From: Bacillota bacterium
GTDB taxonomy: Bacteria; Bacillota; Clostridia; Lachnospirales; Lachnospiraceae
DNA length: 6,058 nucleotides
Direction: 5' to 3'
Assembly: GCA_023428655.1 (NCBI GenBank)
Contig: JAEYXC010000414.1
Coordinates: 1-6,058, forward strand
Shown one piece after another: positions 1-6,028 of the stretch. A program made the translations under genes and the position numbers. The notes under the pieces were generated by a model. The model was not told the origin of the DNA. It did not search any database and saw nothing but the letters and a program-made list of their open reading frames with translations. Numbering within the stretch: position 1 is the stretch's first letter; each line of letters opens with the position of its first letter.

Positions 1-2473
1 TTTCCGCTTCCCTTGTATAAACGATATGAATATTATGATAATCAAATACTTCCCCTAATCCTCCCTTAACCTTATATGCATCAAAAACAAGGATTAGAAT
101 ACACTTTTTGAAGCCTTGATAATTGCAGAGGATGTCCATCAGCTTGCTTCTGGCTGCATCCATATTCACCTTGGCAAGCTCATTTAGCTCCTCCCAGGAA
201 AAAATAATATTATACCCATCCACCAGTAGATATTCCTTCACCGGTTCTCTACTTCTAATTTCCACCTGCTGTCTGTTGATCCCCTTCTCACTCTTGTTCT
301 TACTTTCATATCCCAATGCACCCACAGAAGCGGAAAGCTTACGTTTAATGGGACCATAGGTACTGGTAAAGATTGCTTCCAGCTCCTTATCCTCCTGTAA
401 GGATCCACCATAGGCTCCCCGTGATTTAGGCATCTTAGGCAGCTCCTCCAATTCTTCAAGCACCTCTTTCACAGACGACTGCTGCCAAAAAGCGTCCAGA
501 TGCATATAGTTAGGTACCTGATCCCAGTCAACCACAAAGCCTGCACCATGGGAACAGAATACAGATCCCGTCGGGTTATTTAAATCTCTCTCACTGTCAT
601 AGTTAATCCGCTGTATCACTTCCTCAAAGTTATGGCAGGGAAGGTACCCGCGCAAGGAGCAGAATAATCTTCCCCGTCCTTTGGTATAAGCGGTTACCTC
701 CGACTGATATCCCATCATTGTGGCAACCGGAGCAAAGCCCGTGATCAGGGCAAGCTCTTCTGTGACCTCCGGCGGATTAAAGCTACCGCTCATTCTTACG
801 ATATCCGACATTGCTCTTCCAACCGCTTCTGAAGGAATTTCCAGCTTGAAATTATAGAAGGGCTCCAGAAGTACACTTTGAGCCATCTTTAACCCATGTC
901 TTACAGCGCGATAGGTAGCCTGCCGGAAGTCTCCGCCCTCGGTATGCTTTTGGTGTGCTCGGCCTGCAACTAAAGTGATTTTTATATCCGTAATTGGCGA
1001 GCCCGTCAATACTCCCACATGCTCCTTCTCTTCCAGATGAGTCAATATCAATCTCTGCCAGCTACGATCCAGAATATCTTCACTGCAATTCGTAGCGAAG
1101 GATAATCCACTTCCCGGTTCGTCCTCTTCAAGAAGCAGTAATACCTCGGCATAATGACGTAAGGGTTCATAATGCCCCACTCCCATAGAGGAAGCCCTTA
1201 TCGTCTCTTTATAAACGATATTACCGGCTCCGAATTCAACTGCTACTCCGAAGCGCTCCGCTATGATACTCTTTAGAATTTCGATCTGCACCTCACCCAT
1301 GAGCTGCACCTGTAGCTCCTTCAACTGCTCGGACCACACAATATGAAGCTGTGGATCCTCCTCCTCCAGTAATAGAAGCTTGGAAAGCATATTATGAGGA
1401 TCACATCCTTCCGGTAATATCATCTGATAGGTTAATACCGGCTCTAATATCGGCATGTCCGCCACTGCTTCCCTTCCAAGACCTTCTCCCGGATAAGTCC
1501 GACTAAGTCCGGTGACTGCACACACCGTACCAGCCTTGGCTTCCTCCACCGTTTCATACCTGACTCCCGAATAGATGCGGATCTGATTCACCTTCTCTTC
1601 CCATTTCTCTATAGCCTGCTCATCCTCGCCAATAATGCTTCCTCCCGGCTTCCTTCTAATCTCAGGCTCATTATTCGTAAGCAGCTTCTTAACTCTGAGA
1701 CTTCCACCGGTTATCTTCATATGGGTCAGTCGATTGCCTTGTTCATCCCTTGATATTTTATATATCTTAGCACCAAAGTCTTCCGGATAAGTGGGTGCCA
1801 GTGTATATTGCTCCAATCCATTCAGCATCGCTTCCACTCCATTAAGCTTCAATGCTGATCCGAAATAACAAGGATATACCTTTCGATCGACAATTGCCTT
1901 AGTAATCGTCTTGTCTTGCAGGATATGATGCTCCATATACTGCTCCAGCAAATCTTCGTCACACAGTGCCAGATTTTCCATGAATTCGTCAGAAGCAGAT
2001 TTAACGGAGAAATCAACGCATCCGTCTCCCAGCTTCCTTTTCAGCTCCTCCATCAATGCACTTTGGTTCGTTCCTTCCAGATCCATTTTATTTATAAACA
2101 GGAAGGTGGGTATCCCATAGCGTATCAACAGTCGCCATAAGGTTTCTGTATGGCCTTGGATACCATCACTTCCGCTTATGACGAGAATTGCATAGTCAAG
2201 GACCTGCAGGGTTCGCTCCATTTCAGCCGAAAAATCCACATGTCCCGGCGTATCAAGTAAAGTAATTTCAATATTCTTATAGGACAGAATGGCCTGCTTT
2301 GAGAAGATGGTAATTCCTCTTGCACGCTCCAAGGTATTGGTATCCAGAAAGGTATCCTTATGATCCACTCTGCCTAATTTTCTGATACTACCGGTCAGGT
2401 AGAGTAAACTCTCTGCTAACGTTGTCTTACCCGCATCTACATGGGCTAAAATCCCGACTACCAACTTTCTCAT
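1..2473 (-). CDS. EF-G/Tet(M)-like translational GTPase fused to a C-terminal YacP/Rae1-like NYN ribonuclease domain (3' end off window)
   Basis: The frame is open for 824 codons from ATG 2473 and leaves the window without a stop. AGGAG at 2486-2482 sits 8 nt before the ATG. The GTPase motifs are all present: AHVDAGKT (residues 10-17), RGIT (52-55), DTPGH (74-78, with the catalytic His), NKMD (128-131) and GSAL (205-208). Domains II-V follow to about residue 650, as in Tet(M)/EF-G. A charged linker (about 651-747) leads to a NYN domain from residue 748: LLVDGYNII (Asp752), DAAR, then VFDAYKVKG (Asp798) and HNIHIVYTREAE. In Rae1 the next motif is TADxxIE. Here the one visible base of the next codon is A, which fits Thr. 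B. subtilis Rae1 is a ribosome-bound A-site mRNA endonuclease, and EF-G/Tet(M) proteins also act in the A site. The inferred role is therefore cytoplasmic and on the ribosome. Tetracycline resistance is unproven. About 80-110 residues are probably missing. Confidence 0.92.
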   Translation of the reverse strand, partial: MRKLVVGILAHVDAGKTTLAESLLYLTGSIRKLGRVDHKDTFLDTNTLERARGITIFSKQAILSYKNIEITLLDTPGHVDFSAEMERTLQVLDYAILVISGSDGIQGHTETLWRLLIRYGIPTFLFINKMDLEGTNQSALMEELKRKLGDGCVDFSVKSASDEFMENLALCDEDLLEQYMEHHILQDKTITKAIVDRKVYPCYFGSALKLNGVEAMLNGLEQYTLAPTYPEDFGAKIYKISRDEQGNRLTHMKITGGSLRVKKLLTNNEPEIRRKPGGSIIGEDEQAIEKWEEKVNQIRIYSGVRYETVEEAKAGTVCAVTGLSRTYPGEGLGREAVADMPILEPVLTYQMILPEGCDPHNMLSKLLLLEEEDPQLHIVWSEQLKELQVQLMGEVQIEILKSIIAERFGVAVEFGAGNIVYKETIRASSMGVGHYEPLRHYAEVLLLLEEDEPGSGLSFATNCSEDILDRSWQRLILTHLEEKEHVGVLTGSPITDIKITLVAGRAHQKHTEGGDFRQATYRAVRHGLKMAQSVLLEPFYNFKLEIPSEAVGRAMSDIVRMSGSFNPPEVTEELALITGFAPVATMMGYQSEVTAYTKGRGRLFCSLRGYLPCHNFEEVIQRINYDSERDLNNPTGSVFCSHGAGFVVDWDQVPNYMHLDAFWQQSSVKEVLEELEELPKMPKSRGAYGGSLQEDKELEAIFTSTYGPIKRKLSASVGALGYESKNKSEKGINRQQVEIRSREPVKEYLLVDGYNIIFSWEELNELAKVNMDAARSKLMDILCNYQGFKKCILILVFDAYKVKGGLGEVFDYHNIHIVYTREAE

Positions 2474-2550
2474 GTCCTTATCTCCTGCATCCTTTTGTTT
2501 CTTGTTATATTCAGCTGCTCGTTGCTAAGATGATCCATTTTCCTTCAAAC

Positions 2551-2569
2551 ACGCTTTCTATAAAAGCAT
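2551..2569 (-). promoter_or_regulatory. Small hairpin overlapping the leader peptide stop codon
   Basis: On the minus strand, ATGCTTT (2569-2563) pairs with AAAGCGT (2557-2551) across the loop TATAG, giving seven pairs including one G-U. The UAG stop of the candidate leader peptide lies in the loop. No run of T follows, so this is not a terminator. It could respond to ribosomes on the leader, but it is small and may be chance. Confidence 0.25.
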
Positions 2570-2590
2570 CTTGTATTTTATACCCATCAT
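2558..2590 (-). CDS. Possible 10-codon leader peptide (MMGIKYKMLL) ahead of the GTPase-nuclease gene
   Basis: ATG 2590 is preceded by a good ribosome binding site, AGGAG at 2601-2597, with 6 nt between. The frame is short and ends at TAG 2560-2558, 85 nt before the GTPase start. Its last codons and stop lie in a potential hairpin. Tet(M) and many antibiotic-inducible genes of Gram-positive bacteria have a short translated leader used for attenuation, so the position is suggestive. No intrinsic terminator follows, so a classical transcription attenuator is not visible. Translation is not proven. Confidence 0.35.
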   Translation of the reverse strand: MMGIKYKMLL

Positions 2591-2656
2591 GAACTGCTCC
2601 TAATAGCTTGAACGGTCTTCGATCAACCAACACAAAGCAACGGATAATATGTTACT

Positions 2657-2687
2657 ATGATAACACATAAAGTTAACTTGAAGTCAA
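2657..2687 (-). promoter_or_regulatory. Candidate promoter of the GTPase-nuclease gene with a 19-bp spacer and internal dyad (MerR-type geometry)
   Basis: On the minus strand a -35 box TTGACT (2687-2682) and a -10 box TATCAT (2662-2657) are separated by exactly 19 bp. The -10 is preceded by TGT, making it an extended -10. The spacer region carries a dyad at 2684-2665, ACTTCAAGTT/AACTTTATGT, with 8 of 10 positions paired and a perfect core AAGTTAACTT. A long 19-bp spacer with an operator inside it is the hallmark of MerR-family activated promoters. Transcription would begin near 2650, giving a leader of about 175 nt. No MerR regulator gene is in the window. The AT-rich composition means chance cannot be excluded. 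Confidence 0.5.
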
Positions 2688-2893
2688 TTCTTTTTGGCAA
2701 AGAGTAATCCCACCTGATCCAGTTAGGCTCCTCATCATATTTCCTTACGTGTACCTTATTAAAAAGCTGTATATCAATGGTATCATATACATAGAAAGAC
2801 GAAAAGACGCGAAAGCTCCTACTCCCACGTCATTGTATCCTGCAAAATATCAGTCTTCATATAGTATACCTTTACCTTACTTTAACCCCTTTG

Positions 2894-3106
2894 TTCTCAC
2901 CAGCTTTTTCACTCTGGCTTATTCTCTATGGCTTATTTTCCGCTTTACACTCTGGATTGTTTTCTAGCCTGTTCTTATTCGCCTATTCTCACTTACTTGG
3001 TCTCTCAGACCTGTTCTCATTAGCCTATCTCTCCGGGTATCACTATCTTTTACACTCTCAATTGTTCTCCCTGGCTTGTTCTCGTTGGCTTGTTTTCTCA
3101 TCAATT
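2894..3106. repeat. Degenerate 14-nt tandem repeat array, plus-strand consensus near TTCTCNNTGGCTTR
   Basis: Units recur every 14 nt in three in-register blocks: starts at 2894, 2908, 2922 and 2936; at 2972, 2986, 3000, 3014 and 3028; and at 3065, 3079 and 3093. The clearest copies are TTCTCTATGGCTTA (2922), TTCTCATTAGCCTA (3014), TTCTCCCTGGCTTG (3065) and TTCTCGTTGGCTTG (3079). Between blocks two related segments, TTTACACTCTGGATTGTTTT (2944) and TTTACACTCTCAATTGTTCT (3049), lie 105 nt apart, suggesting a larger duplication on top of the 14-nt unit. The array starts inside the last codons of the HD gene. Its strong pyrimidine bias on the plus strand creates spurious Leu/Phe/Ser-rich open frames. 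Its function is unknown, and the divergence between copies indicates an old or decaying array. Confidence 0.8.
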
Positions 3107-3627
3107 ATGGCCCTCAGCCGCTGAAGCATCTCATTATCCTTAAAGTATTCCTTACCATAACCCAGATTGAATTGATAATCAAAGTCCGGTGGATTGCTGC
3201 CCTGGTTGTGTTGGATAATCGTTTCCGCTTTATCCAGTGCCTTAACGAGCCTTGCCTCCGGGGTTATGTTCCTATTATACTCCAACCAAATATCCATCAG
3301 CCAGCTCTCCTGCTCTTTAGGAAGAAGTGAGAATACCGTTTTTGCTGCCTTATATTCCATATCATACTTCGCATTCTGATCCGGAATTAATGCCGCAGAT
3401 ATGTCCCCTTCATAGATCTCTCCAATATCGTGAACGAGACACATCATAAGAATTTTACTCAGATCCAATTTCGGATAATATTCCTTCATAACTCCTGCCA
3501 ACAGAGCCAGTCTCCAGGAATGCTCCGCTGTACTTTCTCTTCTTTTGCTGCTCGACCATGCTGTACGAGTTACAGATTTCAGCTTCTCTGCCTCTTCTAT
3601 GAATGCGATATATTTCTCAAGCTCCAT
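3058..3627 (-). CDS. HD-domain phosphohydrolase, YfbR/HDDC2-type (5'-deoxynucleotidase-like)
   Basis: The 189-residue protein has the metal-binding HD signature in the order found in E. coli YfbR: His36 (TAEHSWR), His66-Asp67 (LVHDIGE) and Asp132 (ALDKAE). Glu70 and Asp75 (GDIS) sit at the same +4 and +9 spacing from the HD histidine as the catalytic residues of YfbR. The N-terminal block LKSVTRTAW resembles the LKSVPRTGW of HDDC2. Family members dephosphorylate (deoxy)nucleoside 5'-monophosphates, so a cytoplasmic role in nucleotide salvage or pool cleaning is likely; the exact substrate is not readable. AGGAGG (3640-3635) lies 7 nt before ATG 3627, and the gene follows the DUF1456 gene by 19 nt, so the two are probably cotranscribed. 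The last residues (TSQREQARENN) are encoded by the first units of the 14-nt repeat array and look like a late extension. Confidence 0.88.
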   Translation of the reverse strand: MELEKYIAFIEEAEKLKSVTRTAWSSSKRRESTAEHSWRLALLAGVMKEYYPKLDLSKILMMCLVHDIGEIYEGDISAALIPDQNAKYDMEYKAAKTVFSLLPKEQESWLMDIWLEYNRNITPEARLVKALDKAETIIQHNQGSNPPDFDYQFNLGYGKEYFKDNEMLQRLRAIIDEKTSQREQARENN

Positions 3628-3646
3628 CCATACACCTCCTGCCTCT

Positions 3647-4174
3647 CTACTTCTCCCGAAATCGGATTACCAGCCCTTTTAAGAAATTTCTGGCATACCG
3701 ATCACCACATTCCTTATAATTGCGTTGCCCCTCCTTGCGTAATACAGCACTAAGCTCACCGTTGGATAGATTAACTCCGGCCGCTTTAAAGATGGAAAGC
3801 ATATCCTCACCGGTAAGGGATAACGCAATTTTCAGTTTCTTTAACATTACATTATTGACGGACTTATTATCCTTAATAATATAGGCCTCCCGTTCCGGTT
3901 CACCGGGCCTTGCCTCCTGCTTTCCTCTCTTAAAGGTAATAAAACCATTCAAAAAGGATTCGAGCATATAATTGTTACATTTTCTCATATCATCCGCCGC
4001 AATAAATGCAGCATCCTCTGAATCGATCAAATTATTGTTCTTCGGCTTTAATAATATCCTTTGAAGCTCCTCACGAGATACGGTGATCCCACCTAGCTTG
4101 AAGATTTCTATCATATCGATATCTCTGATATCTAGGGCATATCGTAATCTTATCAAAATCTCATTATTATTCAT
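3647..4174 (-). CDS. DUF1456 family protein (YehS-like)
   Basis: This 175-residue protein is built from two copies of the DUF1456 module. Copy one begins NNEILIRLRYALDIRDIDMI (residues 3-22) and continues to LNGFITFKRG near 84. Copy two begins NNVMLKKLKIALSLTGEDML (107-126) and ends LKGLVIRFREK. Both copies keep the pattern N-x-L-x(4)-ALx(6)-D-M-x-x-I-F-K and close with a similar aromatic helix (FLNGFITF, FLKGLVIR). The family, typified by E. coli YehS, has no established biochemical function. The protein is probably cytoplasmic, with no signal peptide or membrane segment visible. Start ATG 4174 has AAGGA (4184-4180) 5 nt upstream. The gene sits 19 nt before the HD gene, which suggests an operon. 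The linker between copies is charged and slightly longer than a minimal two-repeat protein needs. Confidence 0.87.
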   Translation of the reverse strand: MNNNEILIRLRYALDIRDIDMIEIFKLGGITVSREELQRILLKPKNNNLIDSEDAAFIAADDMRKCNNYMLESFLNGFITFKRGKQEARPGEPEREAYIIKDNKSVNNVMLKKLKIALSLTGEDMLSIFKAAGVNLSNGELSAVLRKEGQRNYKECGDRYARNFLKGLVIRFREK

Positions 4175-4306
4175 ATTTATCCTTCTTATCTCTTTTATTT
4201 ATATTACAGCTTCTTTATAAACAAACGATGTTATCCTCTGGCGCTTCTACGGTACGGCTGGCAAAAGGCCATTGATTGCTTATTCGCCATGTTTTTCTCC
4301 AAATTA
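4175..4306. other. 132-nt intergenic gap with a weak small open frame and no clear terminator
   Basis: No rho-independent terminator is visible after the radical SAM gene, and no well-formed promoter precedes the DUF1456 gene. A TAATAT at 4206-4201 could be a -10 but lacks a matching -35. A 19-codon minus-strand frame, ATG 4290 to TAA 4231 (MANKQSMAFCQPYRRSARG), has GGAG about 6 nt upstream. It matches nothing I recognise and may be chance. Read-through from the upstream pair is possible. Confidence 0.5.
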
Positions 4307-5182
4307 TTACCCAAATCGTTTTCGATAACCACATTTTCGACATAGCTCCTCCACTGCTTCCCGTCTGGAAAACCCATTCACCAGGTTAACGGCTCTAGTC
4401 CCATCGAGAATATCTTTCAATGAGTTCTCCTTTATGTTTCCTAAGGATATTACACCTTCCCCATCTAAGCAACAAGGTACCACGGTTCCATCCACCAAAA
4501 CGGCTATCTGATTACGAAGTCCATAGCAAAAGCCCATCCCATCATCCTCTTCCTCCTTTAAATCCGGCCATTGAAACTGATAATCCTGATTCAGAAAGAT
4601 ACGCTCCGCTATTTTTACACCATGACCCGGTGTAACCATCTCCAGAATCGGTGAAGGCAACTCAAATTCCTTTTCAATGATTGCTAATAGCTCTTCATTC
4701 CGTTTCTTCAATATATTAACCGCATTATTTTCTTCCAAATTCCATAACCGTAATGCCAGAATCATCCCCGTCCTGTCTTTGGCCTCTTTGATAAAACTTA
4801 TAATTTGAGCCAAATATTGCTCCCTCTTAATAATTCCATCCTTTTCATCGAAGCTATGCAGAGAGAAATTCATCTGGCGGAGTGCGGGCTTAGGAAGAAG
4901 TTGCTCCTTCACCCTTGGAAGCAGGGTTCCATTGGCAGTAATATTGACTTGAAAGCCCTTATTATAGCTAATATCCAGTAATTCCCCCAACTGAGGATGA
5001 AGAAGGGGCTCCCCCTTCACATGAAAATACAGATAATCCGTATAATCCTTTATCTGATCCAGTATATAGGTAAAGCTCTCAACACTCATGTATTCCGGTC
5101 TTCGTTTTGTCCGAGGACAGAAATCACAGTTCAAATTACATATATTGGTGATTTCTAAGTAAAACTTTTTAAACCTTTTCAT
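4307..5182 (-). CDS. Radical SAM/SPASM domain protein of unknown substrate
   Basis: The protein (291 residues from ATG 5182) opens with FYLEITNICNLNCDFCPRTK. The CxxxCxxC triad at Cys15, Cys19 and Cys22 binds the [4Fe-4S] cluster that cleaves S-adenosylmethionine. The glycine-rich SAM motif GEPLLH follows at 57-62. The C-terminal half has a SPASM/twitch cysteine pattern, Cys219, Cys237-Cys238, Cys281 and Cys284, with VLVDGTVVPCCLDGEG and LGNIKENSLKDIL typical of that auxiliary-cluster domain. Such proteins often modify peptides or other substrates, but no precursor peptide is evident nearby, so the substrate is unknown. I chose ATG 5182 because AGGAG (5194-5190) sits 7 nt upstream. The longer frame from 5206 lacks a site and would add eight charged residues. 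The start overlaps the end of the pseudouridine synthase by 14 nt, indicating translational coupling. Confidence 0.88.
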   Translation of the reverse strand: MKRFKKFYLEITNICNLNCDFCPRTKRRPEYMSVESFTYILDQIKDYTDYLYFHVKGEPLLHPQLGELLDISYNKGFQVNITANGTLLPRVKEQLLPKPALRQMNFSLHSFDEKDGIIKREQYLAQIISFIKEAKDRTGMILALRLWNLEENNAVNILKKRNEELLAIIEKEFELPSPILEMVTPGHGVKIAERIFLNQDYQFQWPDLKEEEDDGMGFCYGLRNQIAVLVDGTVVPCCLDGEGVISLGNIKENSLKDILDGTRAVNLVNGFSRREAVEELCRKCGYRKRFG

Positions 5183-5987
5183 TTGTTTTCTCCTGCTCAT
5201 TTCCATCCATAGGATATAACCCTCTAAGCTCCTCTTTTGTCAGCTCACGGTATTGACCCTTTTGCAGTGCTTCATCAATGAATAACCCACCTATGGAGAT
5301 GCGCTTTAAATAAGCTACGTAGCAGCCCACTGCCTTAAGCATTCGCTTCACCTGATGTTTACGTCCTTCTGTAATCGTGATATTACCGGATACCACCCTC
5401 TGTCTGGAGGCATCTGACTTGATATCCTTAATCGGAACCAGCTTCATTCGTTCTTCCAGCTCTTCGAATAGACCTTCCTCTATTACTTCCAATCTGATTG
5501 CTTTTGCTAAGGGCTCCCCCTCGCCGATTGGAACACCCGAAAGCAGACGAGACACAGAGGTCGGATCCAAGGTGCCAAAAGCCCAAAAGAAGTAGGTCTT
5601 TTCAATTTGCTTCTCAGGAAACATCAAGCTATGACTGAACTCACCATCATTTGTCATAAGAAGAAGGCCTTCCGTATCCTTATCCAATCGTCCCACAGGA
5701 AACAATCCACTACGATGACTAACCTCAAAATAATCCAGAACTGTACTACAGCAATCATCCTTCGTAGCGGTGATACAACCCTGGGGTTTATGAAACATAT
5801 AATAATACCTGCCACTATGAACCACTACTTTACCACGAACTCGTATGATGTCCGATGCTTCATCAATCTCCATTGCCGGGTTCTCAAAGCCCTGTTCATT
5901 CACTGTCACCTTTCCCTCTTTCACAAGGAGGCGAACACTCTTCTTTGTTCCAATCCCAGCTTCTGCCAAGAAGCGATCCAATCTCAT
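5169..5987 (-). CDS. RsuA/RluB-family rRNA pseudouridine synthase with S4 domain
   Basis: The 272-residue protein starts with an S4 RNA-binding domain (MRLDRFLAEAGIGTKKSVRL through about residue 55). A TruB/RsuA-type catalytic domain follows: YYYMFHKPQGCITATKDD, then the catalytic motif GRLDKDTEGLLLMTNDG with Asp102, then KTYFFWAFG and the RNA-contacting TITEGRKHQVKRMLKAVG. This layout is that of enzymes that isomerise a specific uridine of 16S or 23S rRNA. The motifs look most like RsuA and its Gram-positive relatives, but the target position cannot be read from sequence. The frame is open to a TTG at 6005; I prefer ATG 5987 because family members begin MRLD-FLAEAG and this places the catalytic Asp at the usual position. 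The ribosome binding site is poor (GAGG 12 nt upstream), so the TTG is not fully excluded. The gene overlaps the radical SAM gene by 14 nt. Confidence 0.92.
   Translation of the reverse strand: MRLDRFLAEAGIGTKKSVRLLVKEGKVTVNEQGFENPAMEIDEASDIIRVRGKVVVHSGRYYYMFHKPQGCITATKDDCCSTVLDYFEVSHRSGLFPVGRLDKDTEGLLLMTNDGEFSHSLMFPEKQIEKTYFFWAFGTLDPTSVSRLLSGVPIGEGEPLAKAIRLEVIEEGLFEELEERMKLVPIKDIKSDASRQRVVSGNITITEGRKHQVKRMLKAVGCYVAYLKRISIGGLFIDEALQKGQYRELTKEELRGLYPMDGNEQEKTNEKV
5190..5194 (-). promoter_or_regulatory. Ribosome binding site that decides the radical SAM start
   Basis: AGGAG on the minus strand lies inside the last codons of the pseudouridine synthase gene, 7 nt before ATG 5182. It favours that start over the in-frame ATGs at 5206 and 5200, which have no comparable site, and it supports coupled translation of the two genes. 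Confidence 0.75.
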
Positions 5988-6028
5988 ATTGCCGATTAAC
6001 CTCAATTCTCTTTCTCTATGATACCTTA

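Larger units (their letters stand above)
2474..3057. other. 584-nt intergenic interval between the HD gene and the GTPase-nuclease gene
   Basis: No conserved gene is recognised here on either strand. From high to low coordinates it holds most of the 14-nt repeat array (to 2894), an AT-rich stretch, a candidate promoter (2687-2657) and the leader (about 2650-2474). On the minus strand 2829-2623 is open for 68 codons and partly protein-like (a segment reads EEPNWIRWDYSLPKR), but it has no start codon or ribosome binding site. A 13-codon frame at 2860-2819 (MKTDILQDTMTWE) has AAAGG 8 nt before its ATG. Neither can be called a gene. An imperfect dyad, GTATAT/ATATAC, lies at 2769-2790. Confidence 0.7.

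Noticed and set aside
238..459. 73-codon minus-strand frame inside the GTPase-nuclease gene
   Set aside because: It is a different frame within the linker coding region, where the main frame is clearly coding; it is a shadow.
1..2473. Calling the large gene a tetracycline resistance determinant
   Set aside because: The overall fold is Tet(M)-like, but the drug-contacting loop is replaced and a nuclease domain is fused on, so the sequence does not support a resistance phenotype.
2511..2633. 40-codon GTG-started minus-strand frame in the leader of the GTPase gene
   Set aside because: There is no ribosome binding site before the GTG, and it overlaps the better supported 10-codon frame. An open stretch of this length is not unusual by chance.
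2999..3011. Perfect inverted repeat GGTCT-CTC-AGACC as a terminator for the HD gene
   Set aside because: The stem is only 5 bp and no T run follows on the minus strand. It arises within the repeat array.
2891..3124. Plus-strand 77-codon Leu/Phe/Ser-rich frame resembling a membrane protein
   Set aside because: It is the translation of the pyrimidine-rich 14-nt repeat array, lacks a ribosome binding site, and overlaps the real HD gene end. The neighbouring plus-strand frame 2749-2967 is rejected for the same reason.
5183..5206. Longer start of the radical SAM protein at 5206
   Set aside because: No ribosome binding site precedes it, whereas AGGAG is correctly placed for ATG 5182. The extra residues are not part of the radical SAM fold.
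5988..6005. TTG start of the pseudouridine synthase at 6005
   Set aside because: ATG 5987 begins the S4 domain with the MRLD motif usual for the family. The site ahead of the TTG is weak as well.
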